Source: Warburgia ugandensis
Taxonomy: Eukaryota > Streptophyta > Magnoliopsida > Canellales > Canellaceae
Assembly: GCA_035236585.1 (NCBI GenBank)
Contig: CP141128.1
Coordinates: forward strand, 28,549,618-28,613,617
DNA: 64,000 nucleotides
Direction: 5' to 3'
In this document: in pieces, positions 1-10,881 of the stretch
Numbering within the stretch: the first letter of the stretch is position 1
How the letters are laid out: each line of letters starts with the position of its first letter
Translations under genes and position numbers: made by a program
Notes under the pieces: model-generated
Told to the model about the DNA's origin: nothing
The model's database searches: none
What the model saw: only the letters and a program-made list of their open reading frames with translations

Positions 1-1783
1 AGGGTTTTTCCACCATAGTGGGTGGATCCCTTAATATCTCTTAGATCTGTCCAAATAAACTATATATATAACTTAATTTCAATATTATATCATTATTAAA
101 ATAGATTTCCAAGATCTGATCATCTCAGATCTTGAAGATTTTGGCAATTGGAAACTTATTTCCTAAATATATAAAGTTTTATTAGATATTTTCTCCATTT
201 TATCATTTCATAAGAAACGAGAGATTGTAAGCTTTCCATAGCTTCTTTCTGATTTTAAATTGGATCTGGAAGTTGACAGTCTATTCCTAGGGCCTAGATC
301 TGATCTGGGCCCATCGGAATGGACGACCCAAATCATTCGGGCAGAAACGGGCCCGGCGGAAGGCTTTCGTCATCACGTGCCTGTTACTGGGACGAGAGAT
401 GAACACGCCTGCCTGGGACAGGTGTCTACGCACGGTCGTCCCGCTTGGGATGATGTCACACGCACAACGCGATCGCAGAAATGCTTCCGTGTGTAGAGTT
501 TCCGTGCAGAATTTTGTATGGCGTCTTGGGCCCTGGTCCGATCTCAGTCCATTTCAACTCATCCAATCTATCCTCACTTAATTGAGGGTCCAAACCTTAA
601 TAGATTTTAGTGAAACTTTCTCCTTAGGGGTTTTGGACTCTTCTGGATCGATTAGAAGGGTCAAATTTTCCATCTGAGCCCTCAATCTTCTTGATTTGAA
701 GGTACTGACATTACTTTATTTTTCTTTTTTTTTTTACCGAAATAAAATTACAGTAAAATAAAAGCTTCACAAAACACTAATAAACATGTCCAAGAAGTAG
801 GTCCACCTACCTAATTGGAGAAAAATGCAAGTTATATGGTCCAATTTAAAAGAATACCCTTTTTGATGAAGAGATGGCCCAAGATCCACCTTTCTTTTGA
901 TTTTCATTGTTTGAACCGTTGGATCTTGAAATTGCTTTTAGGGTTTTGTAGCTAAGGTATGGTGGGAATTTTTTGACGGTAGGATTTATGATATTGGATC
1001 TGGAACAGAGTGTCTAATTGAAATTAGTTCTCTTGTTCCAATTTAGAGAGAAAAAGAGAAAATGAAAGGAGGGAGATCTCTTGAGAGTTTTGGATTTTTG
1101 GGGATGAATCTAGCTCTGAATTTGTAGGGAAAGTGAAGACAATTTTGTGAGAATTTTATGAACATTTTTGGAGGATTTTTGGGGTTGTATTTATAGGCAT
1201 TTTGGGTCTTCTTTCATGGTGATGTCTAATGATGATGGTTATTTTTTTATTATTAATTTAGCATTGGATTCTCCCATTCTCCACTTTCTTCCCCAAGATC
1301 AGCTAGTATGGGTTTGACCCATGATTTCATGTGGGCTGGCCATAGGATTCGTTTTTGGGTCCCTTGTGAGCCCCATGTGGGCCCCACATGATGTAAAAAG
1401 GCCATTTTGCCCTTTATGTATAAAAATTAGGGTTTATTCCCATGATCTCAGAATTGAATGTACTTAGTGGCATTTGATTTGTATTTCTCAGTACATTCTA
1501 AACCTTGATGTCTCAGATTTTGATTTTTAGGTAAAATTACTGTTTTACCCTTTTGTCCAAAAAAATGAAGAAAATTAAGGATTTTTCTCCGATTTTAGAA
1601 TTTGTCGTACTTACAGACATTTTGAAGGGTTTGCTAAGTTTAATTTCAATTATACATGTCTTATCCCTTGATTATACTTTTATAATAAGTACATTCTAAA
1701 TAACCATGATATTTTAGCCGAAATTTCTGAAACTTAAACTTTATTGATCTTCTCAATCAATTACAATAATTGGGGTTATTACA
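1..1783 (-). mobile_element. Solo-type LTR of a Tekay-like Ty3/gypsy family (copy A4), left part cut by window edge
   Basis: This stretch matches, in the same orientation, the right-hand part of copy A3 (46048-46494 joined to 49348-50700) and the reverse complement of the first part of copy A1 (24914-26700). It ends with ggggttattaca, the reverse complement of the family's 5' terminus tgtaataacccc. The next base starts E-LTR sequence that matches 10529 onward, so A4 interrupts the 5' LTR of element E. The expected 5-bp target duplication would be taaag at 1784-1788; its partner lies outside the window. Orientation is inferred from family resemblance to the E LTRs, which are oriented by their primer site and polypurine tract. 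No coding sequence was found. Short open frames at 260-581 fall in a CpG-rich patch and look like chance. Confidence 0.8.
300..535. other. CpG-rich, copy-variable patch inside LTR A4
   Basis: The surrounding LTR has few CpG dinucleotides, but this patch has many and is GC-rich. It includes a cacgtg (G-box core) near 376. The corresponding patch is present but quite different in A1 (26150-26330) and A3 (46390-46494 plus 49348-49470), and it is missing in A2 near 41740. It may be the U3 promoter/enhancer part of the LTR, but that is inference. Confidence 0.4.
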
Positions 1784-2108
1784 TAAAGAACATTGAAATC
1801 GGAGTTCGAATGAATTTCACTCTATAATTTTACTATTCCATGATCGAGTTATGAGTTTTCAAGGAGTATATCTTTTCAAAGAAGTATAATTTAAACTAAG
1901 ATTAAAACCATTAGATAATACTTAGAAAATGGAATCCAACAAGCCAAAGAATGCTAAAAATAGAGTCCGGATGAAGAAGTTATGGGCCTTCAAAGATAGG
2001 GGCAATATGGTAATTAAAAGATAAAAAAACATAACTTTACGAAAGGGGGCCAAATTGATATTGGCGGCCCCCCTCACATTGCAAACCTGACAAAATGTTG
2101 GGTCTAGT

Positions 2109-2131
2109 TCTCTCTCTCTCTCTCTCTCTCC
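2109..2131. repeat. (CT)n microsatellite in E 5' LTR
   Basis: An uninterrupted CT run; the 3' LTR has the same run at 10855-10881. It lies in a position that could act as a pyrimidine-rich (GAGA/CT) promoter or leader element. That role is inference. Confidence 0.9.
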
Positions 2132-4975
2132 TCGACAAGCCCCCCTTGACGCAATGGCTGGAGCCAGCTCACCGGCAACAGAGAAAACCCCTCCCTCTAG
2201 TCTCCTTCCCCATGGCTGGTGAATTAGGAAACCCTCAAACCCTAGCTCTCCATCTTCTCTGAGCAGATCCATAGTGGATCTATGTTTTTCGGTGATAACA
2301 AATAACCCAGATTGGGTTTTTTACGGGCGCACAACAAACCCCCATTCCCCGAAATTACATTTCTTTGGTGATAATGGGAAAACCAAGATTAGGTTTCCCT
2401 CTAGGCAGTTGGCCAACCACCAATCTCCCTTATTTCATTTCCCCACCAGGGTTGGGAGGTGACAGAATGAGTAGCCGACATCCCAATCCTCTTTTCCCTC
2501 TTCCAGATCAGTTTTTCCCCTCTAGCTTTTCTCTGAGTTCTCCATGGCACCACCATGACCATGCCTTCAGGCGAGCTAGTATGCCCAGATTCTACTGCCA
2601 AACCCTATTTTTAGCACTCCACTCCTCTTGACTTGGGTTGGGCAGAGATTGGGACTAGAAACCACCCAATTAGCACCAATCTTTTTCTCTCTTTTTCCCT
2701 GGGTCAATATCCTTTTTTCGGTGACTACGCAAGGGGAAAAATCTCCATGCAGCCCAATCTCTCCATGTAAAATCCCCTGCTCTTCTCGGATTAGCATGCG
2801 GTGACATAACCAGTGCCCTAGCTATTCTTCCCTCTGTCACCTTCAGGCAGGTGACGACCCGACAGTCACCACCACTAGTTTTCCCCTCAAATCCAATCGC
2901 CCAACGATGATCTCTGGCAAGCCCATTTGCCCCTTTGTTGCCGATGAGCTTGGGTAATGTTTCCCTATTTTTCTCCTAGGCTCCGACATGGCCAGGCCTT
3001 AGGCAGGTCGGTGTGCCTAAATCCACACAGGAAACCCCCTCTGTCACGTTCTTGCATCGGCGCATCTAGGATTGGGAAGGCCGGCGTCCTATGACCCACT
3101 AGATTGTTCCCCTTGGTCTTTGTTTCCCCTACATTTTCCAATGACCTGGAATGGGCAGTGCATAATCTAGCCACCCCCACCTCCACCACCAGTACCCCAT
3201 TTCCATCTCTATTGCCCACCTTCCATTTCCGTCACCGGTGATAGAACCTTGGCAACGGTGAACAGACCTAAGGAACAGAGCACATAGAGGTGAAAATGAC
3301 TTAGATCAGTGATCTAAGCCATTCATTGAGTTCCTCTTGACATCACAAACGAAACCCCTCAAACGATTTGATGATCAGAGCTGATGTGATGGAGATCCTG
3401 ATACAACAATACTGTACGGCCATGATTGGGCAGATCTATGGCATCCAATAGTGATTTGATGTTCCTAATGATCTATTTGACTAGAAGCACATGTACGAGG
3501 TATAATTTATAGTTAAAACCTTCATATTGTTTTTGATTCAGCATTATCCATCCATTGATCTGTTTTAAAATGAAAAATCTGCAATAGTTTAATGGCCTAT
3601 TACTATACGCATTTAGAATGTGACCTCATGGTCTACACCATCTTCACTTTCGGCTTTACTTTGGTGTGCCTTTATACAAAATTCACACTGATAACACTAC
3701 CTACCTAGCCAATGGCTTAACTTTTAAGTAGATGGGTGTTGTAAGTAAATGTTGAATGGTTCACATTCAAATATCAAATTCGACCCAAATAACTAGGAAG
3801 CAATCCGAGTAGTATTTCCTCTAATTAGCTTCTTTTATGAAATGATGTCATTGACCATATAGAATAGAAAATTTTCCAATGTATAAGGTTGTGCTTTGAC
3901 TTCAATTTTGCGTAAAACACCAAGGTACACCCTGCTAGACTAGTAGGGGTAGACTTAGACATGTTTGGTCTCACCTGAACTACTTGGGCAATTATCCTTT
4001 GAGTCAGACCTTAATACTATCTTTAAAATCGTTAAAAGATAGATAAGGATCAAAATGAGACCACTTTTGGCCATTAGATCATACTTAAACATAAATATAT
4101 GTGTATGTGTATGTATTAAGAAAAGAATTTTTTTTGCGTTGTATAGATTGAAGCGCATAGGGTTGATCATGAAGAAGAGAGTGACTAAAGCTAGTGAAAA
4201 ATGGATGAACTCACTACATGACATAGGTGGAGAATTAAGAAAGCATGTCCTAATAGTAAGATAGATGTTTTAAACATGATATTATTCTTGTGATAGATAC
4301 TATATCATTTAAATTTTGCATTTCATATGATATATGATGATGAAAAATGCTTACTTGTGAATGATGAGAATTTGTGATTTGGAATGCTACATGAATGGCA
4401 TGCTTATAATTGAAGCCTACTAAATGATATTAATGGATACGCACGATCTGTTCTTAAAAATATCATAGCAGCTATTGTGGTAAAAAGATATTTATGGTAC
4501 ATGGGTACCATTACATCATATGTGATGTGTGAGTCTAGGATTTTACAATACATCCTTGGTGAGCGATCACCTAATAAATGAGGATGTTATAATTATGATG
4601 AGATATTCATATATATTATGGACAGACAAGACACTTGTATATTATTATTTTACATCTAGGCATGGTGGCTTCAGAGTTTTGATGTAGACAAGCATAAGCC
4701 TAGGGATGCTATGCTAGGAGAGTTGTAGGGTTTGTCCACCCACTCTCCAAAATTTATTATATGATGGATACCATGCCCAATGAGAGGCTAAATGTTAGGT
4801 GAGACAGTCATGGGAAGGCCGCCACTATGACAGCCATGGTTCCCCCCATACAAACATGGATTTTGTTATTTCCACAGTTGGTATTAGTGGATTATTATGC
4901 AATTATCCAGGCGCATTGTACGGATTTAGACTACGGCATAGTAGTCCTTGTATTTGGTGCATATGGTGCGTATAT

Positions 4976-5127
4976 GATAGCATGATGAGATGCTTATATG
5001 ATGGCATGATGAGATGCCTTATATAATGATAGCATGATGAGATGTCTTATGTGATGGCATAGTGAGATGCCTTACTTGATGGCATGATGAGATGCCTTAT
5101 TTGATAGCATGATGAGATGCCTTTTAT
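4976..5127 (+). repeat. Array of six ggcat-gatgag-atgcc units in E 5' LTR
   Basis: Six imperfect 23-28-bp units run head to tail. The core ggcatgatgagatgcc is itself an inverted repeat (ggcat/atgcc), so the array is a run of mini-hairpins separated by short AT spacers. The 3' LTR carries five units at 13711-13835. The related A LTRs carry only about two looser units (28765-28815 in A1; 44150-44195 in A2). Confidence 0.85.
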
Positions 5128-5622
5128 GATGTTACTAGCAGCTGCTGGAGTTTTATGGACCTCGTATGGTAAGAGGTATATGTATGAGACCCAGTATAGT
5201 CTGGGAATGGAAGTTATAAAACCTATGGACTATGTTCATAACTTTGTATGACTTTTAACGATTTCAATATATATGATACAGTCCTATATGTATATTTGGA
5301 GGGCGTAATTTGATAAAAGTTTTTGTATGGGGAAGTGACTGGGTAGATATATTATGCAGAGTATGGTTAATAGAATTGAGGTATGGTATTATGTGGAAAA
5401 AGATAATGATAAATATTTAAAATACCAGTGGATTATATATATATATATCATGTAAAGTGTAATCTCTAAATTGGGATTATTATATTCATATGATGAAAAA
5501 GAATTATAAATAACTACTTTATCAATGGGTTGCAGATAATTGAACATTTTAATTAATGTTAAATTCTTAATTCATCTATAACTAACATATTTTCTTAACT
5601 CTCCCAAACCAAGCATAGCTTG

Positions 5623-5661
5623 TTGAGATATTGAAAATATTTTATGTTAACAATATCTCAG
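5623..5661 (+). other. Conserved stem-loop near 3' end of E 5' LTR
   Basis: Arms ttgagatattg and caatatctca flank a short AT-rich loop, just after the sequence aagcatagcttg. The same hairpin is found at the equivalent place in all other Tekay-like LTRs here: 14333-14371, 29094-29124, 44512-44551 and, inverted, 39002-39032. In every copy it lies about 380-440 bp upstream of the LTR end, which would suit an RNA 3'-end or packaging structure. The function is unknown. Confidence 0.75.
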
Positions 5662-6042
5662 ATATAGATAGATAGGAGAAGACATACACAAGCAAGAGTA
5701 GTTCAACATCCATACTTCTATGCTCAAGTATATATTTTGTGAAAGTTTTTGTATTATGTAGTTAGTTATTTGCATTTTGCTACTTGGACATTTAATATAA
5801 TGATTATAGGGGTTGTGTATGTGAACCACTAGATGGGCCCTATTGTTTCAGAAAATGTATGTCTATCTTCTATAAAAACTATATTATGTATAGTATGGGA
5901 GTTGAGGTGACATCCTGGTTTTTGGAAAAATGAATTTCAAAGAAAACTATCTTTTGCTATTTTTGAATTTTAAAATTAGAGGCATGCCACCTTTTGAAAA
6001 TAAGTGCAAAAATTTTTCATGAAAAACCTGAGGTGTCACAGT

Positions 6043-6054
6043 TGGTATTAAAGC
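6043..6054 (+). promoter_or_regulatory. Primer binding site of element E (initiator tRNA-Met type)
   Basis: The sequence tggtattaaagc starts two bases after the LTR end. It matches TGGTATCAGAGC, the common site complementary to initiator tRNA-Met in plant LTR retrotransposons, apart from two transitions. Its position directly after the terminal tcaca fixes the LTR boundary and the plus orientation of E. Confidence 0.8.
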
Positions 6055-9000
6055 GGTTCATCCAGTCACTTACAACCCTTTATGTCCAACAAAAAGGATA
6101 AAAATCCAAATATAGGTTAGGATATAGTGAGTTGAGATAAGGAATTAGAATGGAATGAGTTAAGTATTACAAAGAGTAAGTTAGTATAACAAGCTTACAG
6201 AGGGATAGTAAACCATAAGGAAATGCCCCTAATAAGACAACTAAGAGACTGATTTAAGCAATTATCGATTCCATTATGGTGAATAGTGGACTAAAAGAGT
6301 AGTTAGTAGAAATGGTTAAGTTAGTACTATAAAACATCCTTTTACCTGTTAAGGTACCTAAATACCATGGCATATAGCAATGTAAATTGCTTCTACCTAA
6401 GGTTAAATAGAAAATATGCCCAGTATCAATGTGAATTCACAACATAGGTATATACTCATTGGTCATGTAGACCAAGTGTAAGAGTAATCAGTTTGAAAAG
6501 AGGCAAATGATAGATTAGAAAAGTTCACACAAAAAATATAGAGTGTAGCCTTGGTTTGTATTTGAAGAGGATGAAATAGAGGTGAATTAAGGAGTGGCAA
6601 ATTGAAGAGGAGAAATAGAAACAATTGATAAAGGATAGGTTCAATATAAGGAAACTTAGAAGGATTGCAGACTTGCATAGAAATAAAAGTTAGAACTACC
6701 ATATGACATGAGACTAAATGAGTATTTTTGAAACTACAGGTTAAAGGAATCTGTAGAGACAATATTACTTGAAGGAATTCGAGGAAATTTTTTTAGTTTA
6801 TGGTAGAAAGTTCATCAGGACAGAGTCCTAGTGTAAGACTCATGCATCACATATGAAGAATCTATGTTTGAATGAATTATATTTTAATCTAAGAAAATTG
6901 AAGTATTTGACAATAAACTTATTACCATAATAGTGTGAGATAACTACTAAAATGGAGAAAAACTCAAGACAAAGCTAATCATGAAACATTATGCATAATA
7001 TACCTATATGTATAATCTCATATATGTTTAAGAAACCAATGATCCACACCAAAACTCTAGATAAATTAAGAATTGTGTAATTCTCTGTTATGTATAAGTA
7101 TGCTAAATATGAATGTGTTAATGAAAAGTTGAATGGTGGAGTAGATATGATAACTCCAGTTGATGGACAAGTCAATGTTACAAGGACTTATTCAAAGAAA
7201 TGTTTATTATGTCTTAAAGAATTATATGCTTATCCTCATTGTTATGATGGGTTTGGGCATGATACCATCATTTGGTATCATGGACATGGGTATGATACCC
7301 ATATTATATGGAATGTCAAATTGTTAGACAATATAGATTGTCACAAGGATGAAAGCACATTGTAATGGTGTGATAGTCTTCTTATTTAGAAGACAAAATA
7401 TGTTAAAATCATGCACTATATCAACTATAAACGAATGAATACCTTTCTTGAGAATAACATGTATTGTTGACAGCTACAGTTATTACAAATGATGAATGAT
7501 GTAAAATTGAGAAGAGAGATCGAGGTAAAGGTTGATAAATATAAGAAAATGAAAATGAGTTAAAATCATTGCACAAGAGACATCCTATGCATTCCCAAAT
7601 TCTAGTTTTTAATTGTTTTCTTCATCATTGTTATTCTCTTCATATACCTCATTGTATTCTTCTAGCTCTACCTAGACCTGTAGCCTTCTTCCGCTCTAGC
7701 TCTAGTTTTCCTTAGACCATTCTCATGCTACTTCCCCTATGTCCTCATATTTCTTGCCTCTTCATATTTCCTTTGCTTATTTCCTTTTCCTATACATTGC
7801 ATTTTCATGTTTTTGCTCTCTAAAGTAAAAACTGCTTGGTTGCAAATAACTATGCATGATGAAGACTTAAATTCCATTACAAGAAACTTTTATTTTCTTT
7901 TCCATCCTTTCTATTCACTTTTCCTTATACATTGTATATTCATGTGTATGCTCCTTAAAGTAAAAGTTATTTAGTTAAAATTAAGTGTGCATGAGCATGA
8001 GAAACATTAAAATTCGAGTACAATAAATTATTGTTTTTTCTTTTTGCTCTTTCCTCTTTAGTTTCCCTTACTATCGGCATTCTAGTAATCCAACTACTCC
8101 AGTTGAAGCTAAAATAATTGCACCCACAGAAAACTCCAGGATTTTTCCCTCTGGCTGACCTAGATGATACTCCTTTTCTTTCCATTGTCCATCTTATGAG
8201 CCATAGAAATCACGAACACATTGATCTATTCCTTCTATTTGTAAATGGGACATGTTCTTGGTAAAATAAACCACTCAATCAAGAAAAATGGTGATACTAA
8301 AGAAGTAAATTACATTACAATAAACCATTGTCAAATGAGAAAGTAATGTTTCTAATAAACATCTCTAGATAGTTGACTAGTGATGATTTTGATGATGAAT
8401 TCATATCCTGACACAGGCAGGATGGCCTATAGGATATGTAAAAAGGATGGTAATCATAAGAAATGAAAAACAAATGCTAGCTATGAAGGCTGGTATACTT
8501 TAAGAAAATAAGTGATGTGAATATGTACTTTATTTCGAGAAACGTTCTTGAACTATGTATTTTGAAAGATCAGATTTGATGTGTGAATTATATCTGAATT
8601 TGAGATATTCCATCAGTGATTGATGGACTTCAAGTTTATTCCACTAGCAGTTGATCGACGCTATGAAATTGGACTCTTCTGATGAAGAGTATTTGTAATA
8701 TATATGAGAATAGAGGATATAAACCTTATGTGAGAAATGAACTAAAGAAATTCCTTTGAATCATGTGGCATGGAAGAATACGACAAACATTTGTATTTGT
8801 TTGTATTGATGAAAGCATTGAAATCTCAGTATTGAAATTGTGATGGTAATGTATTGATGTTGAAAGCACCAATGATGATATTTTTGTATTTGAATGTGAA
8901 TGCACAGTTAGTACAAAATCAATTGTTCATTTAATGATATTAGATTCATAATTGCATTTGAGAAACACTGGATGCATTATTTCAGTGTTTGAATTTGAAT

Positions 9001-10322
9001 ATACAAAAGGAGGTAAGTTCAAGTATTAAATTTTGAATCATATGTGGTATCCTTAGCATCTATGTTTGTATGTTTTCGTTGATGCTTAAGTTAAAAAGCA
9101 TTGTTGTTGATTATAAGACCTTAAGGCTGTACATCTTATTTCAGTAAATTGGAATGTGATAATGTCTAAGATGTTCTTGGATTTAGATGATGATCTCTTT
9201 ATTTAGTTTCATATGTGAAATTGGTGAATGAGCCTGATAGAATTATTAGTGAATACAATGAAAAGGTTATGATATGCAATGATATCTTCTATTAAATGAT
9301 TTCTTGAAGAAATGCAAATGTTATCTATTTTGAACATATGATGAAGTGTGGAAAGTTATTGGTGGAAGGTTTTGATTTTACAACCTAGATTTGATTTATT
9401 ATAGTAAACTATCTTTGAAGAGTCATTGAAAGTGCAAACTCCTATACATCTAAACCCATGCAATTTAGGGGATATTTTGATAGATGTTATGGAATGACAT
9501 GAATACTATACATGATATATGGTTGTGATGGTGATGCGGGTGTGGTTAAATAATTATTCATTTGATGGTTTTATAATGAAATGATAATGTACATTAGAAT
9601 GATCTGAATATTAGACCTTATGTTGTGAAAATGGGTAAGTAATTGCATTACCTTGAAAATTTGTCACATTAGGAGAATGTGTGGGATGAATGGTTATTTA
9701 TATTATGATGGATGTTGGAATGTGATGAGACTGAGTCTCAAAAAGATATTATGGATGTATGAATGGTTTATCAGGTGTAACGCAATTGGATGCATTAAAT
9801 GTGTAAGTCCGAAAAATAGAGGAGACTCTGCTGAAATTTTGTTAGAAATATGATACTTGAATTTTAAAAGATAGGTAGTTTCCTAATGTCGAGATTGATT
9901 AAATACATGCCGAAGAGATTTAATTTCATTTGGGAGATGTATAGTCACTCTTTGAAGTTATTATAAAGAGAAAAAGGGATGAGAAAAATAGAAAAGTTAA
10001 GTTGGAGATAAAGATTATGTGTTCTAAGAATCATTACAATCAAAGGATTTTGGATGTTGAAACGAAAGAAAAACATAGTCAGAAATTTATTGTTTTTTAT
10101 GGCGCTTATCAAGTAAAGGTCAAGTATCATAGTGGTGCACAGAAAGTGGTCCCTTATTGTTCATGGCAAATGGAAAAGCGACGCATTAAGTGGAATGTAT
10201 TTAGTTAAATTAAAGATCAGTTATATTTTGGAGGATATTGTTTTATGGAAGGAATAATAAGAAATTAAGTTTGGAATGAAATGAGAATACTCTTAGAATG
10301 GTTTGAAAGGTAGCATGAAAAG
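6055..10322 (+). other. Internal region of element E, no recognisable gag-pol
   Basis: About 4.3 kb of AT-rich sequence with only short frames, none of which I can match to gag, protease, RT, RNase H or integrase. A pyrimidine-rich segment lies at 7600-7800, followed by a tandemly duplicated block (7783-8330). Around 10140-10190 a short frame could be the last remnant of the chromodomain region that closes Tekay polyproteins, but this is weak. The longest open frame, 7090-7365, is 91 codons with no known motif. The region is far shorter than the usual Tekay gag-pol of about 5 kb or more plus leader, so most of the coding part was lost or never present. Confidence 0.6.
7783..8330 (+). repeat. 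Degenerate tandem duplication (~135 bp unit) in E internal region
   Basis: Block 7783-7905 (ttttcctatacattg ... ttacaagaaac) recurs at 7918-8033 (ttttccttatacattg ... gtacaataaat). A shorter third match to its end lies at 8290-8328 (cattacaataaacc). Order and orientation are the same, which indicates local tandem duplication. Confidence 0.6.
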
Positions 10323-10357
10323 AATTTTGAGGACGAAATTCAATTCAGGGGGAAGAT
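10323..10357 (+). pseudogene. Polyprotein tail and polypurine tract of element E
   Basis: The frame beginning aat-ttt-gag-gac reads NFEDEIQFRGK. This matches the characteristic acidic tail (consensus N-F-x-D-E-I) that closes Tekay/Del polyproteins just before the 3' LTR. The polypurine tract is agggggaagat at 10347-10357, directly followed by the LTR start tgtaacaacccc. Upstream the frame decays at once, so only this terminal piece is recognisable. Confidence 0.65.
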
Positions 10358-10854
10358 TGTAACAACCCCAAATTTTGTAAATACTATACTGGGCGTTATT
10401 ATGTGAAATTAGAATTTTGGAATATAATTGGAATTTTGACCCAAAGAAAATATTTTTTTTATAGAAATGAAATTTAGAGTGGAAACACGAATATTTGGAT
10501 TGTACTAAAAAAATTGAGTCCAATGAGATAAAGAACACTGAAATCGTAGTTTGGATAAATTTCACTCTAAAAGTTTACTATTCCATGATTGGGTTATGAG
10601 TTTTCAAGGGATATATCTATTTAAAGAATTATAATTTGAAACTAAGACTGAAACCATTAGATAGTACTCAGAAAATGGAATCCAATGAGCTAAAGAACGC
10701 TGAAAGCAGAGTCCAGATGAAGACGTTATGGGCCTTCGAAGACAGCGGTAATATGATAATTAAAAGATAAAAAAAACATAACTTCACGGAAGGGGGCCAA
10801 ATTGATATTGGCACCCCCCTCACATTACAAACCCGATGAAATGTAGGGTCTAGT

Positions 10855-10881
10855 TCTCTCTCTCTCTCTCTCTCTCTCTCC
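10855..10881. repeat. (CT)n microsatellite in E 3' LTR
   Basis: A CT dinucleotide run at the position equivalent to 2109-2131. Confidence 0.9.

Larger units (their letters stand above)
1784..6040 (+). repeat. 5' LTR of element E (partial start)
   Basis: It aligns along its whole length with 10529-14749. In a hand comparison of about 330 bases (3601-3930 against 12341-12670) I counted about 19 substitutions, roughly 6%. It contains a CT microsatellite (2109-2131), a ~1.2-kb stretch with moderately GC-rich sequence (2150-3300), a mini-hairpin array (4976-5127) and a conserved stem-loop (5623-5661). It ends gtgtcaca at 6040. The open frames within it, such as 1922-2272 minus and 2274-2462 plus, have no recognisable domain, and their counterparts in the 3' LTR are not kept intact. 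Confidence 0.85.

Noticed and set aside
4976..5127. CRISPR-like array of short palindromic repeats
   Set aside because: Units are adjacent without unique spacers, the context is a plant LTR, and there are no cas genes.
6043..6054. Possible tRNA gene at the primer site
   Set aside because: Only the 12-base primer match is present; no cloverleaf, A box or B box is seen around it.
7090..7365. 91-codon frame in the interior of E as a possible gene
   Set aside because: No recognisable motif, ordinary AT-rich composition, and no partner frame around it.
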